From the NCBI RefSeq assembly GCF_000373925.1, contig NZ_KB892708.1:248001-312000 (forward strand): DNA of 64,000 nucleotides, given 5' to 3'. The notes beneath the pieces are model-generated. The model was not told where the DNA came from. It saw only the letters and a program-made list of their open reading frames with translations, and ran no database searches. The DNA is from Actinopolymorpha alba DSM 45243 (GTDB taxonomy: Bacteria > Actinomycetota > Actinomycetes > Propionibacteriales > Actinopolymorphaceae). The position numbers and the translations under genes are program-made. Shown one piece after another: positions 17,722 to 26,710 of the stretch; positions within the stretch are counted from its first letter, which is position 1, and the number at the start of each line of letters is the position of its first letter.

Positions 17722-19551
17722 ATGAACTTGGTGACAAGCTCGCCTCGCCGCGGGGCCCGGATCGCCGTGGCCTTGGGCGCCGCGGCGCTCCTGGTCGGTG
17801 TCTCCGCACCGGCCTTTGGGGCCCAGGCGCCGCCGGCTGCCACCGGCGCCCAGACGCCGCCACCGGTCGACGTCCAGCTACTCAACATCACCGACTTCCA
17901 CGGCTACCTCCGCCCGCACAACGATGTGTCCAACGGAACCGTCCCGCTGCCCGATGGCTCCCGACTCGTGGTCGGCGGCGCGCCATACCTCGCGACCCAT
18001 CTGAAGCAACTCGCGGCCGGTCAATCCAACTCGATCCTCTTCACCTCCGGCGACTCGTTCAGCGGCTGGCCGACGGAGGTCGCCTACCACGCCGACGAGC
18101 CGACGGTGGAGTTCTTCAACCAGATCGGTGTCGAGTTCAACACGGTCGGGAACCACGAGTTGGACATCTCGCCGAGCTTCCTCATCGACCACATGTGGCG
18201 CGGTAAGTGCTTCGGGACGGTCAACGTCGACAGCTGTTTCACCGACTCGAACGGAAAGCGGTTCAAGGGCTCGACGTTCCCTTATTCCACGGCGAACATC
18301 ACCACGAAGGGCACCACGACACCGATCGTTCCGCCGTACATCATCAAGCAGGTCAAGACCAGCGACGGCGACGACCTACCGGTCGGGTTCATCAACCTGA
18401 CAACGGATACGACCGTCGCCGGATCGACGTCGTACCAACCGGGCCTGGACAACCTTCCGCTGATCGAGACGGCCAACCGGTACGCCGCCGAGCTCAAGCG
18501 CAAGGGCGTGCGCGCCATCGTGGTCAGCGTGCACGAAGGCGGCAGTGCGGGTGGGCAGTTCAACGGGTGCGCCAACCCCTCCGGGCCGATCTTCGACTTC
18601 GCCCGCCAGGTGAGCCCCGACATCGACGCGATCGTCACCGGACACTGGCACGCGTTGTTCAACTGCACGGTCAACGACCCGGCCGGAAACCCACGGCCCG
18701 TTGTCGAGGCCGGCTACCACGGCAAGCTGATCAGCGAGATCAACCTCAAGATCGACCGGCGTACCAAGGATGTGCTGCGCGACCAGACCCGGTCGGTGGT
18801 GCACCCGGTCACCCGTGACGTCAAGCCCGACCAGAAGGCGTCAGACCTGGTCGACTACTGGGTGGACCGCGGCGCCAAGACGGAGGCCCGCCCGGTCGCG
18901 GAGATCACCGGCGACCTCACCCGCACCGCGAACGCCGCTGGCGAGAGCACCCTCGGCGACGTGGTGGCCGACGCGATGTATGAGGATTCGCAACGGGTGA
19001 ACGCCGACAAGGCCGCGCGCGCCGACCTCGCGCTGTTGGTGAACCGCACCCACAGCGGCTCGAACTCGCTCCGTGGTGACCTGCTCCACGCTCCCGGCAG
19101 CAATGCCGCCGACGCGCCCGGACGGGTGTTGTTCGGCGAGGCGTGGGCGGCGTACGGGTATGCCAACCCCGTCTTGACAGTGACAGTCACTGGCGCGCAG
19201 ATCCACAAGGCGCTGGAAGATCAGTGGCGTACGCAGGCCGATGGGAGCGTGCGGTTCGCGCCGTACGCCGTGTCGGCGAACGTCCGCTACTCCTACGACG
19301 CCAGCAGGTCGGTCGGTGATCGGGTCGATCCGGCCGACGTCCAGATCTCTGGGCAGCCGCTGGATCTCGACCGGAAGTACCGCCTCGCCGCGCTGGCGTA
19401 CACCCTCATCGGCGGCGACGGGACGACCGCGTTCGCCGGCTTCACGGACGCGGTGCGTGGGACCCGTGACTACGAGGTGCTACGGGGATATCTGACCCGG
19501 AACAGCCCGCTGGCACCGCCCGCGCTTGACCGGGTGCGCGCGACGAGCTGA
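17722..19551 (+). CDS. Secreted bifunctional metallophosphatase / 5'-nucleotidase
   Basis: 609-aa exported enzyme of the UshA/YfkN group that releases phosphate from nucleotides outside the cell. A signal peptide covers residues ~1-33 (two arginines, hydrophobic AVALGAAALLVGV, then APAFGA). The calcineurin-like metal site is seen in NITDFHGYL, TSGDSFSG, TVGNHELD and GHWHALF. A C-terminal 5'-nucleotidase domain (~400-590) binds the substrate. The exact start is uncertain: AAGGAG is only 2 nt before the ATG at 17722, and a GTG at 17731 is also possible. A strong terminator follows. Confidence 0.88.
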   Translation: MNLVTSSPRRGARIAVALGAAALLVGVSAPAFGAQAPPAATGAQTPPPVDVQLLNITDFHGYLRPHNDVSNGTVPLPDGSRLVVGGAPYLATHLKQLAAGQSNSILFTSGDSFSGWPTEVAYHADEPTVEFFNQIGVEFNTVGNHELDISPSFLIDHMWRGKCFGTVNVDSCFTDSNGKRFKGSTFPYSTANITTKGTTTPIVPPYIIKQVKTSDGDDLPVGFINLTTDTTVAGSTSYQPGLDNLPLIETANRYAAELKRKGVRAIVVSVHEGGSAGGQFNGCANPSGPIFDFARQVSPDIDAIVTGHWHALFNCTVNDPAGNPRPVVEAGYHGKLISEINLKIDRRTKDVLRDQTRSVVHPVTRDVKPDQKASDLVDYWVDRGAKTEARPVAEITGDLTRTANAAGESTLGDVVADAMYEDSQRVNADKAARADLALLVNRTHSGSNSLRGDLLHAPGSNAADAPGRVLFGEAWAAYGYANPVLTVTVTGAQIHKALEDQWRTQADGSVRFAPYAVSANVRYSYDASRSVGDRVDPADVQISGQPLDLDRKYRLAALAYTLIGGDGTTAFAGFTDAVRGTRDYEVLRGYLTRNSPLAPPALDRVRATS

Positions 19552-19586
19552 CGCGCCGCGCCTCCACCCCACGCGGTAGACGCGAT

Positions 19587-19621
19587 GAGCGGGCCGACCT
19601 CAGTCTGAGGTCGGCCCGCTC
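19587..19621 (+). terminator. Strong hairpin after the 5'-nucleotidase gene
   Basis: GCGGGCCGACCTCAG is followed almost directly by its reverse complement, giving 17-bp perfect arms with a single central base; in RNA a few bases must open as the loop. No T-tract follows. Confidence 0.8.
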
Positions 19622-19778
19622 GCATGTGTGCGTACGGCGACATCGCGACTGCGGACCGAAACGAAAGGCGGCACATTAGCCCCCGAATGGCCACTTTGGG
19701 CTCTCCTCACAGCCATTCGTTGTCTAATTGCGACTCACTCCGCCGCCCTCCGACATTCCGGTATCGGTCAGTGGCAGC

Positions 19779-19784
19779 TAGGGT
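19779..19784 (+). promoter_or_regulatory. Candidate -10 box (TAGGGT) of the peptide importer operon
   Basis: TAGGGT with TTCCGG 17 nt upstream gives a possible sigma-70-like promoter. It would make a ~40-nt leader before the substrate-binding protein start at 19833, which has its own GAGGTGGAAG ribosome-binding site. Confidence 0.35.
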
Positions 19785-19832
19785 GCGGGGCGGGCCGCAA
19801 CCCGGCCCTTCCGTTGATGACTGAGGTGGAAG

Positions 19833-21452
19833 ATGCGACCTAGCACCAGCCGTAGGTTCCTGGCTTTGGCGGCAGGCGGCACATTGGCACTTGCCCTCGC
19901 CGCGTGCGGCAGCAGCACCGACAATGGTGGCGACAGCGGTGGCGAGAAGGCTGCCGGCAAGAAGCCCTTGGTCTTCGGGACGACTGACGCCTTCGGGACG
20001 GTTGACCCGGCGGGTTCCTATGACAACCCGGGCTGGGAGATTCTTTACAACAGTGCTCAGACCCTGTTGTCGATTCCGCCTGGTGGCAGCGAGCCGACGC
20101 CTGACGCCGCAGAGAAGTGTGAGTTCAGCGACCCCAAGACCTATACCTGCACCTTGAAGAAGGACCTTGCCTTCTCTGACGGCAGCCCGCTGACGAGCGA
20201 GGACGTGAAGTTCACGTTCGACCGGATGATCAAGATCGCCGACCCCAACGGTCCGTCGAGCATCTTCGCCGACCAGCTCGCATCCACCGAGGCGACCGAT
20301 CCTCAGACGGTGACGTTCAACCTGAAGTTCGCTGACGCCACCTGGCCGTTCCGCCTCACCACGGCCGCGGCGTCGATCGTGCCGAACGAGAAGTACGCCG
20401 CCGACAAGCTGCAGCCGATGAAGGTCGGCTCGATCATCGGCTCGGGCCCGTACAAGATCACGAAGTACGACCCGTCTCAGCAGATCATCCTCGAGCCCAA
20501 CGAGAAGTACACCGGCGACAAGAAGCTCGCCAACGGCAAGGTCCTCGTCCAGGTCTACAAGGACGAGAAGAGCCTCAAGAGCGCGATCGAGAGCGGCGAG
20601 GTCCAGGTCGCCTACCGCACGCTGACGCCCACCCTGCTGAAGGACCTCGAGACCAACGGCGCGGCCAAGAACGTCAAGGTCGTCAAGGGCGCTGGCACCG
20701 GCATCCAGTACCTCACCTTCAACACCAAGAAGGGCCCCTTCGCCAAGAAGGAGGTACGCCAGGCCGCCGCCGCGCTGATCGACCGGCAGTCGATCGCCAC
20801 GCAGGTCTACAACGACACGGTCTCGCCGCTCTACACCATGGTCCCGAAGGGCCTGCCCGGGCACGACGAGACGTTCAAGACCGCCTTCGGAGCGCAGCCC
20901 GACCAGGCCAAGGCGAAGCAGCTCCTGCAGCAGGCCGGCGTCACCACACCGGTGACCGCGCAGCTGTGGTACAGCCCGGACCACTACGGCGAGGCCTCGG
21001 CCGACATGTACAGCGAGATCAAGCGGCAGCTCGAAGCCGGCGGGCTGTTCAAGATCGAGCTCAAGTCGGCCTCGTGGGAGCAGTACAAGAAGGACTACGC
21101 AGCCGGCGCCTACAACGGTTGGCAGCTGGGGTGGTACCCCGACTTCCCCGACACCGACAACTACCTGTCGCCCTTCTACGCCACCAACAACTTCATCGGC
21201 GACGGGTACGGCTACTCCAACCCGAACGTCGACAAGTTGCTGACGGAGCAGAAGTCGACCTCCGACCAGGCCAAGCGCGAGACGGCCTTCAAGGAGATCC
21301 AGACCATCGGTGCTGAGGACGTTCCGCTGATCCCGCTGTGGCAGGACAACATGATCGCCGTGACGCGCGACGGCGTGACGGGTGTCGAGGACACCTTCGA
21401 CCCGCTGTACACCTTCCGCTTCTGGTTGGTTGACACCAGCAAGGCCAAGTAG
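19833..21452 (+). CDS. ABC transporter substrate-binding lipoprotein (SBP_bac_5, peptide/nickel type)
   Basis: 539-aa receptor of the dipeptide/oligopeptide importer encoded downstream. A lipoprotein signal peptide with lipobox LAAC places the acylated cysteine at residue 25, so it is anchored to the outer face of the membrane. The family-5 binding fold is shown by LKKDLAFSDGSPLTSEDVKF (~110-130), a central GSGPYKITKYDP, and a C-terminal IPLWQDNMIAVT. Ligand is not certain; peptides are most common in this family. A hairpin between this gene and the permease genes would let the receptor be made in excess. Confidence 0.92.
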   Translation: MRPSTSRRFLALAAGGTLALALAACGSSTDNGGDSGGEKAAGKKPLVFGTTDAFGTVDPAGSYDNPGWEILYNSAQTLLSIPPGGSEPTPDAAEKCEFSDPKTYTCTLKKDLAFSDGSPLTSEDVKFTFDRMIKIADPNGPSSIFADQLASTEATDPQTVTFNLKFADATWPFRLTTAAASIVPNEKYAADKLQPMKVGSIIGSGPYKITKYDPSQQIILEPNEKYTGDKKLANGKVLVQVYKDEKSLKSAIESGEVQVAYRTLTPTLLKDLETNGAAKNVKVVKGAGTGIQYLTFNTKKGPFAKKEVRQAAAALIDRQSIATQVYNDTVSPLYTMVPKGLPGHDETFKTAFGAQPDQAKAKQLLQQAGVTTPVTAQLWYSPDHYGEASADMYSEIKRQLEAGGLFKIELKSASWEQYKKDYAAGAYNGWQLGWYPDFPDTDNYLSPFYATNNFIGDGYGYSNPNVDKLLTEQKSTSDQAKRETAFKEIQTIGAEDVPLIPLWQDNMIAVTRDGVTGVEDTFDPLYTFRFWLVDTSKAK

Positions 21453-21472
21453 TTCCACATCCACACCCCGGG

Positions 21473-21504
21473 GGCTCCGTCACCGCACACCAGGTGACGG
21501 AGCC
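21473..21504 (+). terminator. Intra-operon hairpin after the substrate-binding protein gene
   Basis: GGCTCCGTCACC pairs perfectly with GGTGACGGAGCC around an 8-nt loop. It lies 20 nt after the stop. It probably causes partial termination or protects the 5' mRNA segment from decay. Confidence 0.65.
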
Positions 21505-21515
21505 TCTGGCCTGGA

Positions 21516-21541
21516 CAGACAGACCGAACAGACAGACCGAA
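21516..21541 (+). repeat. 13-bp tandem repeat (two copies)
   Basis: CAGACAGACCGAA occurs twice in a row, followed by CAGTCAGG, in the short gap between hairpin and dppB-like start. It is probably a replication-slippage duplication. Confidence 0.85.
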
Positions 21542-21563
21542 CAGTCAGGAAGGTGGCGTCGGG

Positions 21564-22592
21564 ATGGCGGCCCGATCAGGCACGCTGCGAAGGTACCTCG
21601 TCGTACGCCTGCTCCTCGTGATCCCGAACGTCTTCGTCCTCCTGACGATGGTGTTCCTGCTCCTGCGGGTGGCACCCGGTGATCCGGTCTCGGCGGCCCT
21701 CGGTGGCCGGCTTCCTCCAGAGGAGCTTGCTCGACGGCGGGCCGCGGGCGGGTACGACGACCCGATCCTCCTGCAGTACTGGAACTACCTGAGCCACGTC
21801 TTCCGCGGCGACCTCGGCACCACGGTCAGCGACAACCGCCCGATCACCAACATCCTCGTCGTCAACGGCGCCGCGACCCTGAGCCTCACGGTCGTGGCCA
21901 TCCTGGTGGCGTTGGCGATCGGCATCCCGCTGGGTCTGCTCGCGGCGCGCTACCGGAACTCCTGGCTGGACGTGGTGATCCGGATCTTCGGGGTGCTCAC
22001 CTACGCCGCGCCGGTCTTCTTCGTCGGTGTTGTCGCGATCATCATCTTCACCGGCACCCTCGGCTGGCTTCCTTCCGGACAGCAGGCCAGCCCAATCGCC
22101 CAGGCGACGGTCGAGCCGGTGACCCACATCTTCCTGGTCGACGCGCTGATCGCCGGTGACACGGAATCCTTCGTCGACGGAGTGAAGCATCTGATCATGC
22201 CGGCGTTCACCCTGGGCCTGTTGATCACCGGCGTGTTCATCCGGCTGATCCGGGTCAACGTCGCCCAGACGCTACGCGACGATTACGTCGAGGCGGCCCG
22301 CGCCCGCGGGATCGCCGAGCGCCGGGTGGTGTTCCAGCACGCGTTCCGCAACGCGATGGTGCCGTTCGTGACGGTGCTCGGACTCCAGGCGGCGCTCTGC
22401 CTCGGCGGGGCGATCCTGTCGGAGACGACCTTCAGCTGGCCGGGTCTTGGATCCCAGCTGGTGCAGTACATCAACGCCCGTGACTACGTTGCCGTCCAGG
22501 GCATCATGACGATCTACGCGCTGGTGGTGGTGGGTGTCAGCCTGCTCATCGACTTCGTGAACGCATTCATCGACCCGAGGGTGAGGTACTAA
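21564..22592 (+). CDS. Peptide ABC transporter permease (DppB-like)
   Basis: 342-aa inner-membrane subunit with six hydrophobic segments. It begins LRRYLVVRLLLVIPNVFVLL, as DppB/OppB proteins do. The EAA loop that contacts the ATPases is YVEAARARGIAERRVVFQHA (~235-255). It has the usual DppB length for the longer subgroup. The ATG is preceded by AGGAAGG. The stop TAA shares its last base with the next ATG. Confidence 0.92.
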   Translation: MAARSGTLRRYLVVRLLLVIPNVFVLLTMVFLLLRVAPGDPVSAALGGRLPPEELARRRAAGGYDDPILLQYWNYLSHVFRGDLGTTVSDNRPITNILVVNGAATLSLTVVAILVALAIGIPLGLLAARYRNSWLDVVIRIFGVLTYAAPVFFVGVVAIIIFTGTLGWLPSGQQASPIAQATVEPVTHIFLVDALIAGDTESFVDGVKHLIMPAFTLGLLITGVFIRLIRVNVAQTLRDDYVEAARARGIAERRVVFQHAFRNAMVPFVTVLGLQAALCLGGAILSETTFSWPGLGSQLVQYINARDYVAVQGIMTIYALVVVGVSLLIDFVNAFIDPRVRY

Positions 22593-23701
22593 TGGCCATC
22601 ACCCCAACCGTTGAGGTTGGCGAACCGCAGCACGATTCGACGCATCGGTCCCGCCTGGCCCGCATCGCGTTCGTCATCGCCACGCCGTACCGCCAGTCGG
22701 CCGGCATCGCCCGCGCGATGTTGGTCGTGGGCACCGTCCTCACCGGGCTCATGGTGCTCGTCGCGGTGTTCGCTCCGCTCATCGCGCCGTACGACTTCGA
22801 CCAGGTGAGCGACGGCGGTGCGCGATTCCCCAAGCAGGGTGAGCCGTCGGGCACGCACTGGTTCGGCACCAACGTGCAGACGTTCGACGTCTTCTCCCGA
22901 GTCGTCTGGGGTGCCCGCACCGAACTCAAGGTCGTCCTCATGGCGCTCGCCCTGACGATCGTCATCGGTGTTGTGCTCGGCCTGGTCGCGGGATTCGTCG
23001 GTGGCTGGCTGGACCGGATCCTGGTACTGATCATGGACTCGTTGTTCGCGTTCCCGTACCTCCTGCTGGCGATCGTGGTGGCGTTCCTGCTGTCCGACAA
23101 GCTGGGCGGTGGGGTCACCACGGCGGCGGCCGCGATCACGGCCGTCTACATCCCGCAGTACTTCCGCGTCGTCCGTAACAGCACCGTGAGCGCGAAGGAA
23201 GCGACCTACGTCGAGGCGGCTCGGGCGCTCGGCGCGCCGCCACACATCATCATGTCGCGCTACCTCTTCACGAACGTCATCCAGAGCGTGCCGGTGATCG
23301 CGACCCTGAACGCCGCGGATGCGGTCGGAACCCTCGCCGCGTTGGGATTCCTCGGTTACGGCATCCAGCCCACGGAGGCCGCCGAGTGGGGGTACGACCT
23401 CAACCGCGCCATGGACGACGCCACGTCGGGCATCTGGTGGACCGCTGTCTACCCGGGGCTTGCGATCGTGCTGCTCGTCATGGCGTTGACCTTCGTTGGT
23501 GAAGGGCTCAACGAGACGCTCAACCCGACCCTGCGCGTACGCCGGCTGCTGCCGGTCGTCCTGCCACCGCGCCAGCCGGCGGCTCCGGTCGAGAACGCCA
23601 TTCCGGTCGAGAAGGCGGAGGTCGGGCGGGACCGGAGGACTGGAGTTGGCGGGAGTCCTGCGGATCCCGAGACGTCGACGACGGAGGAGGGCGGCCGATG
23701 A
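22592..23701 (+). CDS. Peptide ABC transporter permease (DppC-like)
   Basis: 369-aa second permease subunit. It has an N-terminal OppC-type membrane anchor (~45-65), the LFGTN-like FGTNVQTFDVFSRV segment, and the EAA loop YVEAARALGAPPHIIMSRYL (~210-230). About 45 extra residues rich in Pro, Glu and Val follow the last membrane segment and are probably cytoplasmic and disordered. It overlaps the neighbours by 1 and 4 nt. Confidence 0.92.
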   Translation: MAITPTVEVGEPQHDSTHRSRLARIAFVIATPYRQSAGIARAMLVVGTVLTGLMVLVAVFAPLIAPYDFDQVSDGGARFPKQGEPSGTHWFGTNVQTFDVFSRVVWGARTELKVVLMALALTIVIGVVLGLVAGFVGGWLDRILVLIMDSLFAFPYLLLAIVVAFLLSDKLGGGVTTAAAAITAVYIPQYFRVVRNSTVSAKEATYVEAARALGAPPHIIMSRYLFTNVIQSVPVIATLNAADAVGTLAALGFLGYGIQPTEAAEWGYDLNRAMDDATSGIWWTAVYPGLAIVLLVMALTFVGEGLNETLNPTLRVRRLLPVVLPPRQPAAPVENAIPVEKAEVGRDRRTGVGGSPADPETSTTEEGGR

Positions 23702-24753
23702 CAGCGGCGCGTGCGGACGTTCCGTCGTACGCCGAACCCGTGCTGTCCGTGGCGGACCTGCGGGTGTGGTACGGCACCGAGCGAGGGCCGGTCAGGGCGG
23801 TCGACGGTGTGTCGTTCGATCTGCGACCGGGAGAAACGCTCGGCCTGGTAGGGGAGTCCGGCTGCGGCAAGTCCACGCTGGGACGCGGGCTGCTCGGCCT
23901 CCTGCCGGCCGGGGCGAAGGCCGACGGTGAGATCAGGTTCAAGGGCACCAACCTGCTCCAGGCCAAGCGGCGCGACATCGACCGCCTGCGCGGCCCAGAG
24001 CTCGGCATGATCTTCCAGGAGCCGCTCACCCGGCTCAATCCGCTGATGCGGATCTCGGAGCACTTCGAGGAAACGCTTCGCGCCCACGAACCCCAGATCG
24101 GCAAGGAAGAGGCGCGCCGCCGGTCGATCGACACGCTCCGCAAGATGGGTATCCCGCCGACGCGGTATCGCGCCTACCCGCATGAGTTCTCCGGCGGGAT
24201 GCGCCAGCGGATCATGATCGCGCTGGCGCTGGTGCTGCGACCGGCGTTCATCGTGGCCGACGAGCCGACCACCGCACTCGACGTCCTCGTCGAGGCCCAG
24301 ATCATCCGCATCCTCGCCGACCTGCGGCGCAACTTCGACACCGCGCTCCTGCTCATCACCCACAACCTCGGCATCGTGGCCGAGGCCTGCGACCGGGTGG
24401 CAGTGATGTACGCCGGACATCTGGTGGAGGATGGCGACGCCCGCGAGGTCTTCGCCAAGCCGCGGCATCCCTACACCCGGGAGCTGTTGCGCTCGACGAT
24501 CTCCTTGCAGACAACGGGTCTGCACTACATTCCGGGTGCGCCGCCAGACCTGGTGGAGCCGCCGCCCGGGTGCAAGTTTCACCCGCGGTGTCCTGACGCG
24601 ATGGTGGTGTGCGGTGCTCAGGATCCGGTGGCGGTCCAGACGGCGAGTGGCTCGCGAGTCGCGTGCTGGCTGCATGGCCCAGCCGACCGTATCGACGAAG
24701 GCGGCACCGCCCGAATGGCCCAGGAGGAGATCAGCGTTGCCGACGAAGCTTGA
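23698..24753 (+). CDS. Peptide ABC transporter ATP-binding protein (DppD-like)
   Basis: 351-aa ATPase. Walker A is GESGCGKST (~51-59), signature FSGGMRQR (~162-169) and Walker B FIVADEPTTALD (~183-194). The oligopeptide-transporter C-terminal domain has the CKFHPRCPDAMVVC cysteine pattern (~282-296), which in relatives can bind an iron-sulfur cluster. It starts with an ATGA overlap. Confidence 0.92.
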   Translation: MTAARADVPSYAEPVLSVADLRVWYGTERGPVRAVDGVSFDLRPGETLGLVGESGCGKSTLGRGLLGLLPAGAKADGEIRFKGTNLLQAKRRDIDRLRGPELGMIFQEPLTRLNPLMRISEHFEETLRAHEPQIGKEEARRRSIDTLRKMGIPPTRYRAYPHEFSGGMRQRIMIALALVLRPAFIVADEPTTALDVLVEAQIIRILADLRRNFDTALLLITHNLGIVAEACDRVAVMYAGHLVEDGDAREVFAKPRHPYTRELLRSTISLQTTGLHYIPGAPPDLVEPPPGCKFHPRCPDAMVVCGAQDPVAVQTASGSRVACWLHGPADRIDEGGTARMAQEEISVADEA

Positions 24754-26041
24754 TGCCCAGGTGCCGTCCTCGGCCCCCGGTGGTGCCGACGACGCTCTCA
24801 TGAAGGTCCGCGACCTCCAGGTCCATTACGCGTTGCGGGGAAGCTCGATGGGCCGGTTGTTCGGGGCCGGCGGGGACGTCGTCAAGGCGGTCGACGGTGT
24901 GACGTTCGATCTGCGCCGGCGGGAGGTTCTCGGCCTCGTCGGCGAGTCCGGCAGCGGCAAGACCACGCTCGGCCGGGCGTTGCTTGGTCTCGTCAGGCCG
25001 ACCGGCGGAGAGGTCCGGTACGGCGAGCACGACCTGCCCTCCCTGTCCGAACGCCGGCTGCGGCCGTTTCGGCGCAAGCTCCAGATGGTGTTCCAGGACC
25101 CGAGTGCGGCGCTCAACCCGTCGATGGACATCGAGGCCGCCGTGGGTCATCCGCTGCAGATCCACAAGCTGGTCGCCAACCGCACCGAACGCCGGGAGCG
25201 GGTCGTCGAAGCACTCGAACGCGTCGGGCTGGCGCCGGTCGAGAGATTCCTGAGCAAATACCCGAGTGACCTGTCAGGTGGACAGAAGCAGCGTGCGGTG
25301 CTGGCCCGGGCGATCATTCTCGGCCCAGAGCTTCTGGTCGCCGACGAGCCGATCTCGATGCTCGACATGAGCGTGCGCGCGAAGATCCTCGAGCTGATGC
25401 TCGACCTCAAGCGCGATCTCGACCTGACGTACGTCTACATCACCCACGACCTCGCGACGGCGAAGTTCTTCTGCGACCGGGTCGCCATCATGTACCTCGG
25501 CCGGATTGTCGAGATCGGCCCGACCGAGGAGATCTTCTCCGACCCCAAACACCCTTACACCAAGGCGTTGTTGCGGGCGATCCCCGAGCCCGATCCGGGT
25601 GCCTTGGTGCCGCGGGACCTGCCCCGTGGCGAGATCCCAGACGCCGCGGCGCCCCCGCTCGGGTGTTCGTTCCACCCGCGGTGTCCGGCGGCGTTCGAGA
25701 AGTGTGGCTGGGAGACCCGCGACCTGCGTCCGCTGCTGGAGCAGCGCTGGCTGGGCCTTGACGAGGACGCGTACGACGCCGAACGCGCCACGATCGGCAA
25801 CCTGGACAGCCTCGACGTACCCGCGCACCAGGTTCGGCTGAGTCCTGGCCGGGGCCGCGGGCCGGGTGATGTGGAGGCACTGGTCCAGCGGGCCCGTGAG
25901 GCGGATCCGCAGGAGCCGCTCTGGAAGGGCGTCAAGCGACTCGAGGCGCAGGACGGCGCGGTGGCGGTGGACTTCCATGAGGGCGAGGATCCCCGGCTGC
26001 GGCCGGCGGGTGCGGTCGAGGTTGCCTGCCACCTGTACTAA
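24737..26041 (+). CDS. Peptide ABC transporter ATP-binding protein (DppF-like), TTG start
   Basis: 434-aa second ATPase of the importer. Walker [10 protein letters not shown] (~74), signature LSGGQKQR (~177), Walker [13 protein letters not shown] (~198), and the cysteine motif [14 protein letters not shown] (~310). The start is assigned to a TTG at 24737, because AGGAGGAGA lies 6 nt upstream and the frame has no other near start; it overlaps the dppD-like gene by 17 nt. About 110 residues follow the cysteine motif, longer than usual, ending in a charged region of unknown purpose. Confidence 0.88.
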   Translation: MPTKLDAQVPSSAPGGADDALMKVRDLQVHYALRGSSMGRLFGAGGDVVKAVDGVTFDLRRREVLGLVGESGSGKTTLGRALLGLVRPTGGEVRYGEHDLPSLSERRLRPFRRKLQMVFQDPSAALNPSMDIEAAVGHPLQIHKLVANRTERRERVVEALERVGLAPVERFLSKYPSDLSGGQKQRAVLARAIILGPELLVADEPISMLDMSVRAKILELMLDLKRDLDLTYVYITHDLATAKFFCDRVAIMYLGRIVEIGPTEEIFSDPKHPYTKALLRAIPEPDPGALVPRDLPRGEIPDAAAPPLGCSFHPRCPAAFEKCGWETRDLRPLLEQRWLGLDEDAYDAERATIGNLDSLDVPAHQVRLSPGRGRGPGDVEALVQRAREADPQEPLWKGVKRLEAQDGAVAVDFHEGEDPRLRPAGAVEVACHLY

Positions 26042-26409
26042 CCACCGTGCGGTGCCGGTAGCGGCTGCCCGGTCGGTCGTAGGAGTCCGGACACGTCTTT
26101 GTCGGTACGCCGCCCACGTATTGGGTACGGCTTATTCGAAGGCTCTGGCGTTCGCCGGCCGGTTGCTGGGTTTGCGCCGATCTCGCATGGCGAGCCACGC
26201 CCACGATCCGCGGCGCCAACCTTAAGGCGTTTTCTGAACGTTGATCTTGAACCAGCCGTAAACTGTCCGATCCGTGAGACGAACCCGCCTCCCGCGGGAG
26301 GCCTCTTCAAGCCCCGTCGCACCTGACAGCTTGCTGCGCTCCGGCCTGAGCGGGAAGCCGACGTGGAACTTCGCAATGATGTAGTGGCCGGGGCACCCAG
26401 GCTCGCCGA

Positions 26410-26458
26410 TCCTTGAGTAGATGCCCACCTTCGCGCGGGAACTGTGCATCTACTCAAG
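26410..26458. repeat. Inverted repeat with 14-bp perfect arms
   Basis: CCTTGAGTAGATGC at 26410-26423 is the exact reverse complement of 26445-26458, with a 21-nt loop. The arms are AT-richer than surrounding DNA. It differs in sequence from the family A elements. Function unknown; a terminator of the importer operon is possible but it lies 370 nt from the stop. Confidence 0.75.
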
Positions 26459-26518
26459 GTTCGACGCGAGGCCCCTTCAGATCTGCCCACGGTATGAGAC
26501 AAGCTCTTTGGTCTGGTT

Positions 26519-26568
26519 GAGTTGTCATAGGTTTCTCGGTCTCTTAGCCGATAAACCTATGACAACTC
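26519..26568. repeat. Family A intergenic palindrome, copy 3
   Basis: Same 21-bp arms and TCTCTTAG loop as copy 1, with one mismatch (GAT for GAG) in the right arm. It lies between the peptide importer operon and the convergent two-component operon. Confidence 0.9.
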
Positions 26569-26641
26569 GGGGTTGCCCTCTGGTTTCTCAGTATTCGGGA
26601 CGGTCGGGTGTACGCCATTTGAGACGGGTGCGACGTCACGC

Positions 26642-26680
26642 GGCGTCTCCCCGCGAAGCATGCCCCTCCGCGGGGACGCC
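26642..26680 (-). terminator. GC-rich hairpin after the two-component operon
   Basis: GGCGTCtCCCCGCG pairs with CGCGGGGACGCC (one bulge) around a 13-nt loop, 31 nt beyond the response-regulator stop on the minus strand. Confidence 0.55.
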
Positions 26681-26710
26681 AGCATGAGAGCAATGGAGCA
26701 TTGCCCGTTT

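Larger units (their letters stand above)
26042..26710. other. 669-nt gene-poor region with several palindromes
   Basis: No convincing gene. It holds GCCTCCCGCGGGAGGC (26287-26302, a 16-bp palindrome), a hairpin with 14-bp arms (26410-26458), family A copy 3 (26519-26568) and a GC-rich hairpin ending the two-component operon (26642-26680). GC is visibly lower at 26220-26280 and 26490-26620. A 75-codon frame on the minus strand (26222-26449) is open, but lacks a ribosome-binding site and recognisable similarity. Confidence 0.6.

Noticed and set aside
17722-17830. Twin-arginine signal on the 5'-nucleotidase
   Set aside because: Two arginines are present, but the residues after them (GARIA) do not fit the Tat consensus; a Sec-type signal is likelier.
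26222-26449. 75-codon minus-strand ORF in the palindrome-rich gap
   Set aside because: No ribosome-binding site, no similarity recognised, and it crosses the 26410 inverted repeat. Listed only within the intergenic entry.
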